Assembly (NCBI GenBank): GCA_965215615.1
Contig: OZ244068.1
Location: 1,426,001-1,490,000 of the forward strand
Length of the DNA: 64,000 nucleotides
Reading direction: 5' to 3'
DNA from: CBDATA01 sp965215615
Lineage (GTDB): Bacteria > Acidobacteriota > Vicinamibacteria > Marinacidobacterales > Marinacidobacteraceae
Each line of letters starts with the position of its first letter. The first letter of the stretch is position 1. The translations under genes were made by a program, and so were the position numbers. This document shows, piece by piece, positions 43,480-52,393 of the stretch. The notes beneath the pieces were generated by a model that was not told where the DNA came from, ran no database searches, and worked only from the letters and a program-made list of their open reading frames with translations.

Positions 43480-45360
43480 GTGCGCCGCGAACAGGAAGGT
43501 TCCGGAAGGGCGCTCTCTTTCCCCTTGTTGGCGGCGGGGGCCGGGCTCTCGCTGTTCCAGCTCTTTCAGGCTTCCCTCGGGTCGCTCGGGGATACCTGGA
43601 TGCTGCCGATCCACCTCACCTGGATCCTGGCGCTCGCGTTTTTTGCCGATGCCGAAAAGGCGACCACGGGCCGAAGGAGGGTGAGCCTCGCACTTTCCGT
43701 TCTCGCCGTCGCCTTCGGGATCTGGGTGCTCGGTTTCGACCGGCAGTCCGTCGCCCACATCCTGAACGGCCTCCGGCCACTCGATCTGATCGCCGGAGTC
43801 GCGCTCCTCCTGATCCTGCTGGAGGCAGTGCGGCGGCGGGTGGGTGCCGTCATGGCCGGCATCGTGGCACTCGCTCTCCTCTACAACCTCTTCGGTGCAG
43901 AACTGCCCGGAGCACTCTCCCATCGCGGCTTCTCTCCCGAGCGGATCACACGGTTCCAGATCTTCACCGGGGCGGGACTCTTCGGCCTGCCCCTTTCGGT
44001 GGCGAGCGGGACGGTTTTCGTGTTCGTCCTGTTCGGCGCGCTCCTCGAAGCCACCGGTGCCGGTCGCTTTTTCATCCACCTGGCCTACGCGATTGCCGGG
44101 CGCTTCCGCGGAGGGCCGGCCAAGGCCGCGGTGGTGGCGTCGGCCGCGATGGGCTCGGTGTCCGGCTCGGCGATCGCCAACACGGTCACCACCGGAGCGC
44201 TGACCATCCCCATGATGAAGCGGCTCGGCTATTCCCCGGCCCAGGCCGCCGGCATCGAAGCAGCCGCTTCCACCGGAGGACAGTTGACCCCTCCGATCAT
44301 GGGGGCCGGGGCGTTCCTGATGGCGGAGCTCACCGGCGCGCCCTACCCCCGCATCGTCCTCGTTTCCATCCTGCCGGCGCTGCTGTTCTTCGCCGGAACG
44401 CTTCTTTTCGTCCACGGTTTCGCCGCCCGGCGTGGACTCCGGGCGATGGAGGAGCGCCCCCGGTTCGGCGCGACTCTCGCGGAGGGGGCGCATTTTCTCC
44501 TCGCCATCGCGGCGGTCGTGGTGCTTCTCGCGGGGGGCTACTCGCCTCCGCTCGTGGGCACCGCTGGCTGCGTCGCGATGGTCCTCGCCAGCCTCCTTCG
44601 CAAAAGCACGCGGATCGGGCCGCGGCAAATTCTGGACGGCCTTGCCCGGGGTGCCCTGACCGCGGTCCCGGTGTCGCTCGCCTGCGCCGCCGCCGGAGTC
44701 GTGGTCGGCGTCATGGGGCAGACCGGAGTAGCGCTCCAGTTTGCCGAGTTCGTCCTCGGAGCGGCGGGAGGAGCTCTTCTGCCGGCGCTCGGCCTCTCCG
44801 CGGCAGCCGCTCTCTTTCTGGGCATGGGCCTCCCCGTCACCGCCGCCTATATCGTGGTGGCGGTGGTCGCCGGCCCGGCGCTGACCGGACTGGGGCTTCC
44901 GCTGCTGACCGCGCACCTCATCCTGTTCTGGCTTTCCCAGACCTCCAACGTGACCCCGCCGATCGCGCTCGCCGCTTTTGCGGGCGCCGGAGTCGCCGGG
45001 GCCCGGCCGATGGCGGCGGCGGCAGAAGCGGCCCGGCTCAGCCTCGGACTTTTCCTCGTTCCGCTGCTGATGGCCTACACGCCGCTGCTTCCGGAAAGCG
45101 GATCGGGGATCGGGGGAGAACAGCTTCTCGCCTTTGGCTCGGGGCTTCTCGCCATCGCTTCCGCGGCGATCGCCCTCTGCGGCCACGGCCTCTCGGCGGC
45201 TGGCTTCCTGAATCGTCTTCTCCTGCTGGCGGCGGCCCTGTTGCTCGTGTTCCCCGCCCCCGGGCTTCGACTCGTCGGCGCGGGCATCGCGGTCGCGGGC
45301 CTTTTGCCCCAGCTCCCTCTTACAGGTTCCGGATCCGCCAGAGATACTGCAAGGAAGTGA
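43480..45360 (+). CDS. TRAP transporter fused permease (small plus large subunit)
   Basis: A 626-residue permease with about 15 membrane helices. The N-terminal helices correspond to the small DctQ-like subunit. The rest is the DctM part, with the typical repeats SVSGSAIANTVTTGALTIPM, STGGQLTPPIMGAGAFLMAE and TSNVTPPIALAAFAGAGVAG. It takes substrate from the TAXI protein encoded just upstream, driven by an ion gradient. Start is GTG. Its 3' end overlaps the convergent pgsA-like gene by 41 bp, the longest convergent overlap in the window. Confidence 0.92.
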   Translation: MRREQEGSGRALSFPLLAAGAGLSLFQLFQASLGSLGDTWMLPIHLTWILALAFFADAEKATTGRRRVSLALSVLAVAFGIWVLGFDRQSVAHILNGLRPLDLIAGVALLLILLEAVRRRVGAVMAGIVALALLYNLFGAELPGALSHRGFSPERITRFQIFTGAGLFGLPLSVASGTVFVFVLFGALLEATGAGRFFIHLAYAIAGRFRGGPAKAAVVASAAMGSVSGSAIANTVTTGALTIPMMKRLGYSPAQAAGIEAAASTGGQLTPPIMGAGAFLMAELTGAPYPRIVLVSILPALLFFAGTLLFVHGFAARRGLRAMEERPRFGATLAEGAHFLLAIAAVVVLLAGGYSPPLVGTAGCVAMVLASLLRKSTRIGPRQILDGLARGALTAVPVSLACAAAGVVVGVMGQTGVALQFAEFVLGAAGGALLPALGLSAAAALFLGMGLPVTAAYIVVAVVAGPALTGLGLPLLTAHLILFWLSQTSNVTPPIALAAFAGAGVAGARPMAAAAEAARLSLGLFLVPLLMAYTPLLPESGSGIGGEQLLAFGSGLLAIASAAIALCGHGLSAAGFLNRLLLLAAALLLVFPAPGLRLVGAGIAVAGLLPQLPLTGSGSARDTARK

Positions 45361-45853
45361 CCGCCGCGCCGGCCGCCATCAGCGCGACCAGCACCGAGGT
45401 GATCGGATGCCGGATCGAGAAGAAGTTGGCCGCGAGAATCCACAGGATGCCGAGAACGAAGGTGACGGTCGTGATCTTGCCGAGCCGGCTCGGGTTGAAT
45501 TCGCGGGGTCCCACCGCCAGGTTGTAAGCCCCTGCCACCACCAGGATCGTGATGTCCCTCGCGAAAATGGTGATCGCGAGCCACGCGGGGAGCCGGATGT
45601 CGAGGCCGGGGATCGGAAGGGCCAGGGTGACCACCGCCGAACTGATCAGAACCTTGTCGGCGACCGGATCGAGAAGAGCACCGAGCTGGCTTTTTTCCCG
45701 GAGCCGACGAGCCAGCCCGCCATCCAGCATGTCGGTCAACCCGGCGACCCCGAGCGCCAGGATCGCCCAGCCGAAGCGGCCATAGACGATGCACATCACC
45801 ACCACCGGCGCGAGCAGCAACCGAAGCAGGGTGAGCTGGTTGGCGATCGTCAT
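45320..45853 (-). CDS. CDP-alcohol phosphatidyltransferase (PgsA-like, copy 1)
   Basis: A 177-residue membrane enzyme with the CDP-alcohol phosphotransferase signature (LTDMLDGGLARRLREKSQLG, then ALLDPVADKVL). It is most like PgsA, which makes phosphatidylglycerol phosphate. A second PgsA-like gene lies at 61132-61665. The two differ clearly outside the motif, so this one may instead act in cardiolipin or another phospholipid step. The ATG at 45853 is preferred over GTG two codons upstream. It follows glutamate dehydrogenase by 33 bp in a four-gene run. Confidence 0.8.
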   Translation of the reverse strand: MTIANQLTLLRLLLAPVVVMCIVYGRFGWAILALGVAGLTDMLDGGLARRLREKSQLGALLDPVADKVLISSAVVTLALPIPGLDIRLPAWLAITIFARDITILVVAGAYNLAVGPREFNPSRLGKITTVTFVLGILWILAANFFSIRHPITSVLVALMAAGAAVTSLQYLWRIRNL

Positions 45854-45886
45854 GGGCACGCCCGGTCGGTGAGCCTCTTCAGGGAT

Positions 45887-47320
45887 TCAGGGGAAGATTC
45901 CGAGCTCTTCGTAGCTGCGACGAATCTTGTCGAGAGCCACCAGGAAGGCGGCGCGGCGGAGATCCGCCGACTCCGGCAAGCGGGCGCGCGCCTCCCGGAT
46001 CTCGTCGTACGCGTGAAACATCTTTTCTTCGAGCCCGCTCACCACCAGCTCCCGTTCGTCGGAACGGATCAACAGGTTGCGCCGATCCCGATCGCTCAAT
46101 TCCCTGCCGGCGAGAGTCTCGGCGGCTCGCAGCAAGGCACCGGTGTTTGCGATTTCGAGGCGCTTTTCCAGGAGTCCGAAGCGCATGTGGGAAAGATTCC
46201 GGGCCCATTCGAAATAGGAAACGACCACTCCCCCCGCGTTCAGATAGACATCCGGGATCACCGGAATCCCGCGTTTCGCCAGGATGCGATCACCTGCGCC
46301 GGTCGTCGGACCGTTCGCGGCCTCGGCGATCAGGCGGGCTTTGACCAGGGGCGCGGTCCGTGAGGTGATGACATTTTCCACGGCCGCCGGAATCAGGACA
46401 TCGCAAGGCGTTTCCAGGATCGCCGCCGGAGGGAGTTCTTCATCGGCTCCGGGAAAGCCGCGCACCGTTCCGTGGAGGAGCTTCCAGTCCCGGAGTTCGT
46501 CCGCGGAAAATCCACCCGGTTTTCGGGAGACGAGCGTCGCATCCCATTCCCCGACCGCGACCACCGAAGCCCCTTCGCGAGCGGCGATCGCGGCGGTGTG
46601 GAATCCCACGTTTCCAAAACCCTGTACGGCGAGCCGCTTGCCGGCGAGACCCCGGGTCAACCCGGCCCCCGGAAAGTCCCGCGGAAAATCCAGCGCCCGT
46701 TTCAGGCCCATGACCACCCCGCGTCCCGTCGCATCCTCCCGGCCCCGGATGCCGCCCTGGGTGACCGGCTTGCCGGTGACACTCGCGAAATTGTCCACCT
46801 GTCCGGGGTGCATGGCATCGTAGGTGTCGGCGATCCACGCCATTTCGCGGGGCCCGGTGCCGAGATCCGGTGCCGGAACATTCACTCCCGGCCCGATGAA
46901 ATTCTTGCGAATGAGTTCCGCGGTGTACCTCCGGGTCACCTTTTCGATCTGTTCGTCGGTGTATTTGCGGGGGTCGAAAGCGATGCCCCCCTTCGAGCCC
47001 CCGAAGGGCACGTTCATGATCGCGCACTTGTAGGTCATCAGGGCGGCCAGGGCGCTGATCTCCTGCTGATCCACGAGCGGGCTGTAGCGGATTCCTCCCT
47101 TGAGCGGGTGACGGTGGTGGCTGTGCTCGGCCCGCCAGCCGGTGAACACCTCGACGCGCTTTCCGAAACGAACCGGAAACCGGGTCAGGAAAATGGCATC
47201 GGTGAGGGCGATCTGTTCGAGAAGTCCCTTGGGAATCTTCAGGGTGGCGGCGGCTTGGCGGACATGCCGCTCCACGTTCTTTTCGAGATTCGTTTCCGCG
47301 GCCGGAAGTCGGGGAGTCAT
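45887..47320 (-). CDS. gdhA: Glutamate dehydrogenase (Glu/Leu/Phe/Val family)
   Basis: Interconverts glutamate and 2-oxoglutarate plus ammonia with NAD(P). The 477-residue protein has HPLKGGIRYSPLVDQQEISA, the catalytic lysine region MTYKCAIMNVPFGGSKGG, the substrate region VPAPDLGTGPREMAWI, and the dinucleotide fold VQGFGNVGFHTAAIAAREGA. The length matches class I bacterial enzymes of the longer GdhA/RocG-type group. Cofactor preference is not clear. The ATG overlaps the stop of the hydrolase gene (ATGA). Confidence 0.93.
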   Translation of the reverse strand: MTPRLPAAETNLEKNVERHVRQAAATLKIPKGLLEQIALTDAIFLTRFPVRFGKRVEVFTGWRAEHSHHRHPLKGGIRYSPLVDQQEISALAALMTYKCAIMNVPFGGSKGGIAFDPRKYTDEQIEKVTRRYTAELIRKNFIGPGVNVPAPDLGTGPREMAWIADTYDAMHPGQVDNFASVTGKPVTQGGIRGREDATGRGVVMGLKRALDFPRDFPGAGLTRGLAGKRLAVQGFGNVGFHTAAIAAREGASVVAVGEWDATLVSRKPGGFSADELRDWKLLHGTVRGFPGADEELPPAAILETPCDVLIPAAVENVITSRTAPLVKARLIAEAANGPTTGAGDRILAKRGIPVIPDVYLNAGGVVVSYFEWARNLSHMRFGLLEKRLEIANTGALLRAAETLAGRELSDRDRRNLLIRSDERELVVSGLEEKMFHAYDEIREARARLPESADLRRAAFLVALDKIRRSYEELGIFP

Positions 47321-48255
47321 TGCCTTTCTTGTTCTTCTCCAGGATCGAAAAAGGGATCGAAAAAATCACGAAGCGCGGCCCGGCATCCGTCCGGATCCTC
47401 GAGACAGGGACGGCCGTGGGAAGCGCCGGGAACCAGCAGAAACCGACTGTCCGGCGAACGGTTGGCGAGAAAAACCGCTTTTTGTTCGGCGGGAGGAGCC
47501 GGCCGGTCGCGCTCGCCGGCGATCACGAGCACCGGAATACCCCGTTCGCCCAGCTCGCGCGAGAAAGCCTCGGTGTCCACATTCGCGGGAACATAGCCTC
47601 CGGCGAGCCGCATCCCGAAAAGCGCGAGGTCGGCAACCGGAAACGGAGGCAGGCCGAAGAGCACGCGGGCATATTGGCCCGCGATTTCGGGGGCGTTCCG
47701 GAAGGTGCTGTCGAGCACGACTCCGCCCGGCCCGGGAGTCGCGAGCAGGGCGGCCCCGGCTGCCGCCGCTCCCCCCATCGAGACTCCATACAGGAAACGC
47801 CGACGGGTGCGGTATTCGCGGGCCATGAAGTCGTAACCGGCCAGCATGTCGAAACGCTCCCGGTATCCGAGAGTCGTCCGCGCCCGGCCGCTCGCTCCGT
47901 GCCCCCGCAGGTCGAGAACGAGCGCGTGGCAACCGGTGCGCGAAAGCCACGCGGCGCGCTCCAGAACCTCGTGGCGGGAGCGGAACAAACCGTGGCCGAG
48001 CACGACCGAGCAATCCCGATCCGGACTTGCCGGAAGCACCCACCCGGAAATCCGGACTCCATCGCGCGAACGAAAGAACACGGTGCGGAAGGCACGCCCG
48101 AAGGAAAGTGGAGTGCTGGTCAGGTCCCGGTCCTGGGGTCTCGTCCCGGAGCTCGTGGAGACCAGGATACCGACTCCGACCGGAATCAGAAGGGCGAAGA
48201 CAACCAGCCCCAAAAGGCCGAATCCGAGGATCTTCCAGAGTCGGCGCTTTCGCAT
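47317..48255 (-). CDS. Membrane-anchored alpha/beta hydrolase
   Basis: A 312-residue protein with an N-terminal membrane helix (ILGFGLLGLVVFALLIPVGV) and an alpha/beta-hydrolase fold: VVLGHGLFRSRHEVLERAAW, nucleophile elbow LYGVSMGGAAAAG, LVIAGERDRPAP, and a late His in VPGASHGRP. It looks like BEM46/YfhR-type hydrolases of unknown substrate. It lies between an MFS exporter (six bases upstream) and glutamate dehydrogenase (ATGA overlap). Confidence 0.8.
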   Translation of the reverse strand: MRKRRLWKILGFGLLGLVVFALLIPVGVGILVSTSSGTRPQDRDLTSTPLSFGRAFRTVFFRSRDGVRISGWVLPASPDRDCSVVLGHGLFRSRHEVLERAAWLSRTGCHALVLDLRGHGASGRARTTLGYRERFDMLAGYDFMAREYRTRRRFLYGVSMGGAAAAGAALLATPGPGGVVLDSTFRNAPEIAGQYARVLFGLPPFPVADLALFGMRLAGGYVPANVDTEAFSRELGERGIPVLVIAGERDRPAPPAEQKAVFLANRSPDSRFLLVPGASHGRPCLEDPDGCRAALRDFFDPFFDPGEEQERQ

Positions 48256-48260
48256 CTCGA

Positions 48261-49433
48261 TCAGGCTCCGGGCTCCGGAACGCGGATCAGAAGCAGGCCG
48301 GAAAGGCCGGCGAACGCGGCCATCGCGACCGAGACCGTCGGAAACCCGAGTGGATACAGGAGACCTCCCACCCCGGCGCCGGCGGCGATTCCCATCTGGG
48401 AGAGCGTGTTCGAAAAAGCGAGGAACGCCGCGCGTCGCGAACCGGGAACCATGCCGGTCCGAAGCGCGGCGAACGCCGAGAGCCGGGCGACGCTGACACT
48501 GCCGAACCCGAAGACGAGCAGCACGAGGCCCGTGTTGCCGGCCATCGGAAGCGCGAACGTCATCCCGGCGATGAGCAGCGAGGAAATGACGGTGGCGCGG
48601 CGTTTGCCGAAGCGGTCCGCGATCCTTCCGGCGATCGGCTGCGTGAGGAGGATCACGATTCCGAAGCCGCCGTAGAGCGCTCCCATCTCTTCGAGGGAAA
48701 ACCCCCTGCTTTCCTGCATCCAGCCGGAGGCGTAGGTCATGATCCCCACGGTGCTTCCCGAGGCGAAAAACGCGGAGAAGACCACCGCCCGGAGGTCGGG
48801 TGTCCCGAGAAAACCGGCATAACCCCGGAAACGCTCGCCGAGTGATTCGCCGGTCGGTTTCGGGGGGGCCTCCGACATCCGTCGCAGCAAGACGAAGACG
48901 ACGAGCGCCGCGAAGGCGAGCGTGACCCAGATGATCCGGTGTCCGCTCCGGGCCGCAGCCTGTGCACCCACCACCTGCCCGAGCGCCGCGATCCCCATCG
49001 CCCCCCCGAGCAGGATCGCCATGACCCGACCCCGATTCGCATAGGGAGTGATGTCCGCCACCCAGGCGACGGTGAGAGCCGAAATCGTTCCCCCGGCCAT
49101 CCCGGCACCGATCCGCGCCGCGACGAACGGGGCGTATCCAGGCAGCCCCGCGATGGCGAGCGCGGAACAGAACATGACGAAGACGGCTCCAAGCAGCCAG
49201 ACGCGTCGTCCCCTCGCATCCGAAAGAGGGCCGATGACCAGTTGGGTCAGAGCCGCCGCCACCGCATACGCCGCAACCGCGAAGCCGATGTCGGGCACCT
49301 CGACTCCGAGCCCCCGGGCCAGGGCGGCGACCAGCGGGGTGAGGATCTGCTGGTCGAGAAGACCCAGCGCGAGCACCGATCCGAACACCGCACCCGAGTA
49401 CCGGGTCATGGAGGAAGTGGTCGGAGGATGCAT
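48261..49433 (-). CDS. Major facilitator superfamily transporter (probable exporter)
   Basis: A 390-residue protein with 12 hydrophobic segments. It has the MFS motif after helix 2 (IGPLSDARGRRVWLLGA), its second-half copy (IAGRIADRFGKRRATVISS), and the exporter-type run FVAARIGAGMAGGTISALTV. The layout is that of Bcr/CflA or similar drug-proton antiporters, but the substrate is unknown. The ATG at 49433 is used; ATG 49409 is possible. It heads a run with the hydrolase, gdhA and pgsA-like genes. Confidence 0.87.
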   Translation of the reverse strand: MHPPTTSSMTRYSGAVFGSVLALGLLDQQILTPLVAALARGLGVEVPDIGFAVAAYAVAAALTQLVIGPLSDARGRRVWLLGAVFVMFCSALAIAGLPGYAPFVAARIGAGMAGGTISALTVAWVADITPYANRGRVMAILLGGAMGIAALGQVVGAQAAARSGHRIIWVTLAFAALVVFVLLRRMSEAPPKPTGESLGERFRGYAGFLGTPDLRAVVFSAFFASGSTVGIMTYASGWMQESRGFSLEEMGALYGGFGIVILLTQPIAGRIADRFGKRRATVISSLLIAGMTFALPMAGNTGLVLLVFGFGSVSVARLSAFAALRTGMVPGSRRAAFLAFSNTLSQMGIAAGAGVGGLLYPLGFPTVSVAMAAFAGLSGLLLIRVPEPGA

Positions 49434-49480
49434 CGGGAAATCGTTAGGGGAACCGCGCCGATCCACCACCGCGGGAAGGC

Positions 49481-49486
49481 TATAGT
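49481..49486 (+). promoter_or_regulatory. Possible -10 box (TATAGT) before the DUF349 gene
   Basis: TATAGT lies 18 bases before the ATG in the 71-bp divergent gap with the MFS gene. It is identical to the pyrG -10 box. No convincing -35 was seen at 17 bases. Confidence 0.4.
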
Positions 49487-49504
49487 TTCGCGCCGCGTCG
49501 CAGC

Positions 49505-52393
49505 ATGTCCGTACTCGACCGCTTCTCTTCTCCACTCCGGAGCAGGGATCCGAACGCCCGGTTGCGCGCCGTGCGGCGTTTTGCCGGAGAGGATTTCGCG
49601 CCGCTCGTCGCTCTCGCCCGGAACGACACGGATGCACGGGTCCGCCGCGAAGCCATTCGCCGGATCGAAGCGCCTCGCGTTCTCCTCGAACTCACCGGAA
49701 GCGCCCGCGAAGAGAGTGACCGCGCATTCGCCCGCGGACGCGCCGAGACCCTGCTGATTCAGATCGCCGGCGACCGGCGCGATGTGGAGGAATCCCGGAG
49801 GGCGCTCGCCCTCCTCGAGCCGCCGACCAAGATCGCCGAAGTGGCCGCACGGGCGCAGTTCCCCGAGCTCCGCACCGAAGCTCTCGAACGACTCATCGGG
49901 CTGCCCGAAGGAGAGAGTGAACGGGACGCGGCCCTCGCCCGGGTGGCGAGCCGCGCCCGGGAACCCGATGCGCGACGTCGTGCCCTCGACGCGGTGATCT
50001 CCGAAGAGGCGCTCGTGGTCGTGGCTTCCCAAAAGGGTGCCCCGGAAGCCGCTCAGGCCGCTGTCCGTCGTCTCGAAAAGCCGGATCATCTGCTTGCGGT
50101 GGCCCATGGCGCAGCCGGGTCGGCGGTCCGTCGCCTGGCTCTTCGTCGGGCGCGGGAGCGACTCCCCGAAGACCACCCCCACCGGATTCAGGAACGCAGC
50201 CGGGAGCTCATGGCGCTGCTCGAATCGGCCTCCGGTCAGGATGCAGGCGAATCGCTTCGGGCGGCGGAAGCCCTCCGGAGTGCGGGGCCCGTTTCCGCCG
50301 AAGCCGAGGAGCTTCTGCGAACCCACCAGCAGGAAATCGCCGCCCGGGAAGAAAACGGCGCTCCGGCCCGGAAGCTGGAATTCGAGAGTTTCCCGATCCC
50401 GCCTGACCGACCAAAGCCTCCGACGGCAGAGGAATGGGGAGCGGTCGAGGCTCTGCTCGTCGAACTCGAAGAAGGAGCGGACAGCTTGCGGCTGGACCGG
50501 ATCGCCGCCATCGAACGGGAGACAGGACACCTGCTCGCGAAAAGGCGGGGGGCGGGCCCCTGGTTCGAGCGGCTCCGGGCGGCCTGCGGCAAGGCACGCG
50601 ACCGGGCGCGGGCGAGAAAGCAGTCGCGGGTGGCCGCGTTCGAGTTCACCGGACTCGTCGAACGGGCGAAAAACCTGCTGCGGTCGCTCGAAGGAGGCGA
50701 CGGATCGGCCGGCTTCCTTCCGGATCGCGAGATCGCGCAGATCGAAGCCCGCCTCGCGGCATCTCCGGAGAGCCTTCGGGGATCTCCCGAGGGAGAGCAG
50801 ACGCAAAAAGCGATCGCTCGCGCAAAAGAGTTGGCAAAAGCCAGGCGCACCGCACGCGAACAGAAGGCGGACACCGAAAAAAAACGGATCGAAGATCTCG
50901 AAAAACGCCTCGCGTCGCTCGAAACCGGGGGCCCTTTTTCTCTCGGAGATGCGGACCGGGCGCTCCGCGATCTCGCGGCGATCCGGGCCGAAGCGGGTGT
51001 CTGGAAGCGCATCTCTCCCGACCTTCGGACGCGTTTCCAAGGACAGCGAAAGGCGCTCCTTCCGAAGATTCGGGAAGCTCGGGAACTTCAGGAGTGGCAA
51101 CGGTGGTCGAATCTCGGCTCCCAGGCCGAAATCATTGCCGTCGCGGAAAGACTTCTCGAACGCGAAGATCTCGAACAGGTCGAGCAGGAATTCGGAAAAC
51201 TCGAACGTTCCTGGCGGGAGGTGCGCAAGGCCGACCCCGAACGCGGGCAGGAGCTTTGGGACAAGTGGAGCGGCATTCGCGACCGGCTTCGGGAACGGGT
51301 CGCTCCGCTTCGGGAAAAGGCCGCCGCGGCCAGAGAGGAGAAGCTCGCGATCCTCGAGAAGCTGACCCTCACCGCCGAGGAGATCGCAGCGGCGGAAGAT
51401 TTTTCCCGGGCCGGAGAGATGCGCGACCTGGCACCTCGCTGGCGCGAATCCGCGAAGGATGTCGGACACCGCGCCAGAAGCCTGCTGCGGCGGTTCCGCA
51501 AGGCCAACGATCTCTATTTCGCGGCTTTCAAGCAGGCACGCAAGGAAAGGCAGGCATCCTTCGCCTCGGCCATCGAAACCCGGGAGGCGCTGATCGAAGA
51601 AGCAACCGCTCTCTTCGGCAGGGAAAACCGCGAGGAAGTCCGACTCGCCGTGAAGGAATTGATGACTCGCTGGAAAGAGTCACCGCCCGTCCCGAAGCGG
51701 CGCTCGGAGGAACTCTGGAGCCGTTTTTGCGAAGCGTGCGACCGCGCCCGCGACGGAAAGGAAGCGGGCCCGGAAGAAGCCACCGGCGGCCCTGAAATCG
51801 CGGTTTTCGAGGAATCCGTCGCGAATGTCTCCGGGCTTCCGGCGACCGAGCGGGTTCCGGCGGCCATCGAACTGTGGCCGGAGTACTGCCAGCTTCTTCG
51901 GGAGAGCCACCCGAAAGCCGGACCGGCCGGGGAACGCCTCCTCGAAAGTCTTCGGTCGGCGTTCGAGGAGGCACCCGAATGTTTTTCGGAGGGTCGTTTC
52001 GACCAGGACGCGATCGGGGAACGACTGGCCGGAATCGAAGAGTCGCTCGGCGCTCTCGAACCGGATCCGGACTCGCTCGTCGAAGCGGACGGAGTCGTGG
52101 CGATGGCCGATCGCCTGAGCCGCGTTTTCGCCCAGGGCGGAACCCGGGACCGGGAAGCCGATGCCCGCGAGGCAGCGAAGACCGCCCGCGAGCTGCTCCT
52201 CCGGGCGCAGGCGGCCGGCCCGTCGCTCGCTCCTTCCGTCGCGGCCTCTTCCGAACGAATTCAGGAGCGGGTTTCCCGCATCGTGGCGCGCGCTCCTCTT
52301 CCCGAGCCGCTCCCCGGCGAAGCGCGGGGTGACTCATCCGGAAGGCGCCACAGAAGCTCCCGCAACGGATCGAGGGTCAGGCGGCGAACTTGA
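49505..52393 (+). CDS. HEAT-repeat plus DUF349 protein
   Basis: A 962-residue, highly charged, mostly helical protein. The first ~220 residues have HEAT-like units (LVALARNDTDARVRREAIRR). The middle and end have DUF349 modules with the W...LW..F pattern (RSWREVRKADPERGQELWDK, PRWRESAKDVGHRARSLL, TRWKESPPVPKRRSEELWSR, each followed by basic helices). DUF349 proteins are widespread and of unknown function. The length is unusual, combining HEAT and at least three DUF349 units. The ATG follows a TATAGT box. The 3' end overlaps the copper ATPase gene by 17 bp. Confidence 0.8.
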   Translation: MSVLDRFSSPLRSRDPNARLRAVRRFAGEDFAPLVALARNDTDARVRREAIRRIEAPRVLLELTGSAREESDRAFARGRAETLLIQIAGDRRDVEESRRALALLEPPTKIAEVAARAQFPELRTEALERLIGLPEGESERDAALARVASRAREPDARRRALDAVISEEALVVVASQKGAPEAAQAAVRRLEKPDHLLAVAHGAAGSAVRRLALRRARERLPEDHPHRIQERSRELMALLESASGQDAGESLRAAEALRSAGPVSAEAEELLRTHQQEIAAREENGAPARKLEFESFPIPPDRPKPPTAEEWGAVEALLVELEEGADSLRLDRIAAIERETGHLLAKRRGAGPWFERLRAACGKARDRARARKQSRVAAFEFTGLVERAKNLLRSLEGGDGSAGFLPDREIAQIEARLAASPESLRGSPEGEQTQKAIARAKELAKARRTAREQKADTEKKRIEDLEKRLASLETGGPFSLGDADRALRDLAAIRAEAGVWKRISPDLRTRFQGQRKALLPKIREARELQEWQRWSNLGSQAEIIAVAERLLEREDLEQVEQEFGKLERSWREVRKADPERGQELWDKWSGIRDRLRERVAPLREKAAAAREEKLAILEKLTLTAEEIAAAEDFSRAGEMRDLAPRWRESAKDVGHRARSLLRRFRKANDLYFAAFKQARKERQASFASAIETREALIEEATALFGRENREEVRLAVKELMTRWKESPPVPKRRSEELWSRFCEACDRARDGKEAGPEEATGGPEIAVFEESVANVSGLPATERVPAAIELWPEYCQLLRESHPKAGPAGERLLESLRSAFEEAPECFSEGRFDQDAIGERLAGIEESLGALEPDPDSLVEADGVVAMADRLSRVFAQGGTRDREADAREAAKTARELLLRAQAAGPSLAPSVAASSERIQERVSRIVARAPLPEPLPGEARGDSSGRRHRSSRNGSRVRRRT

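Noticed and set aside
42460..45186. A 908-codon open frame on the minus strand
   Set aside because: Antisense of the TRAP genes, full of low-complexity Arg/Gly/Glu; not a protein.
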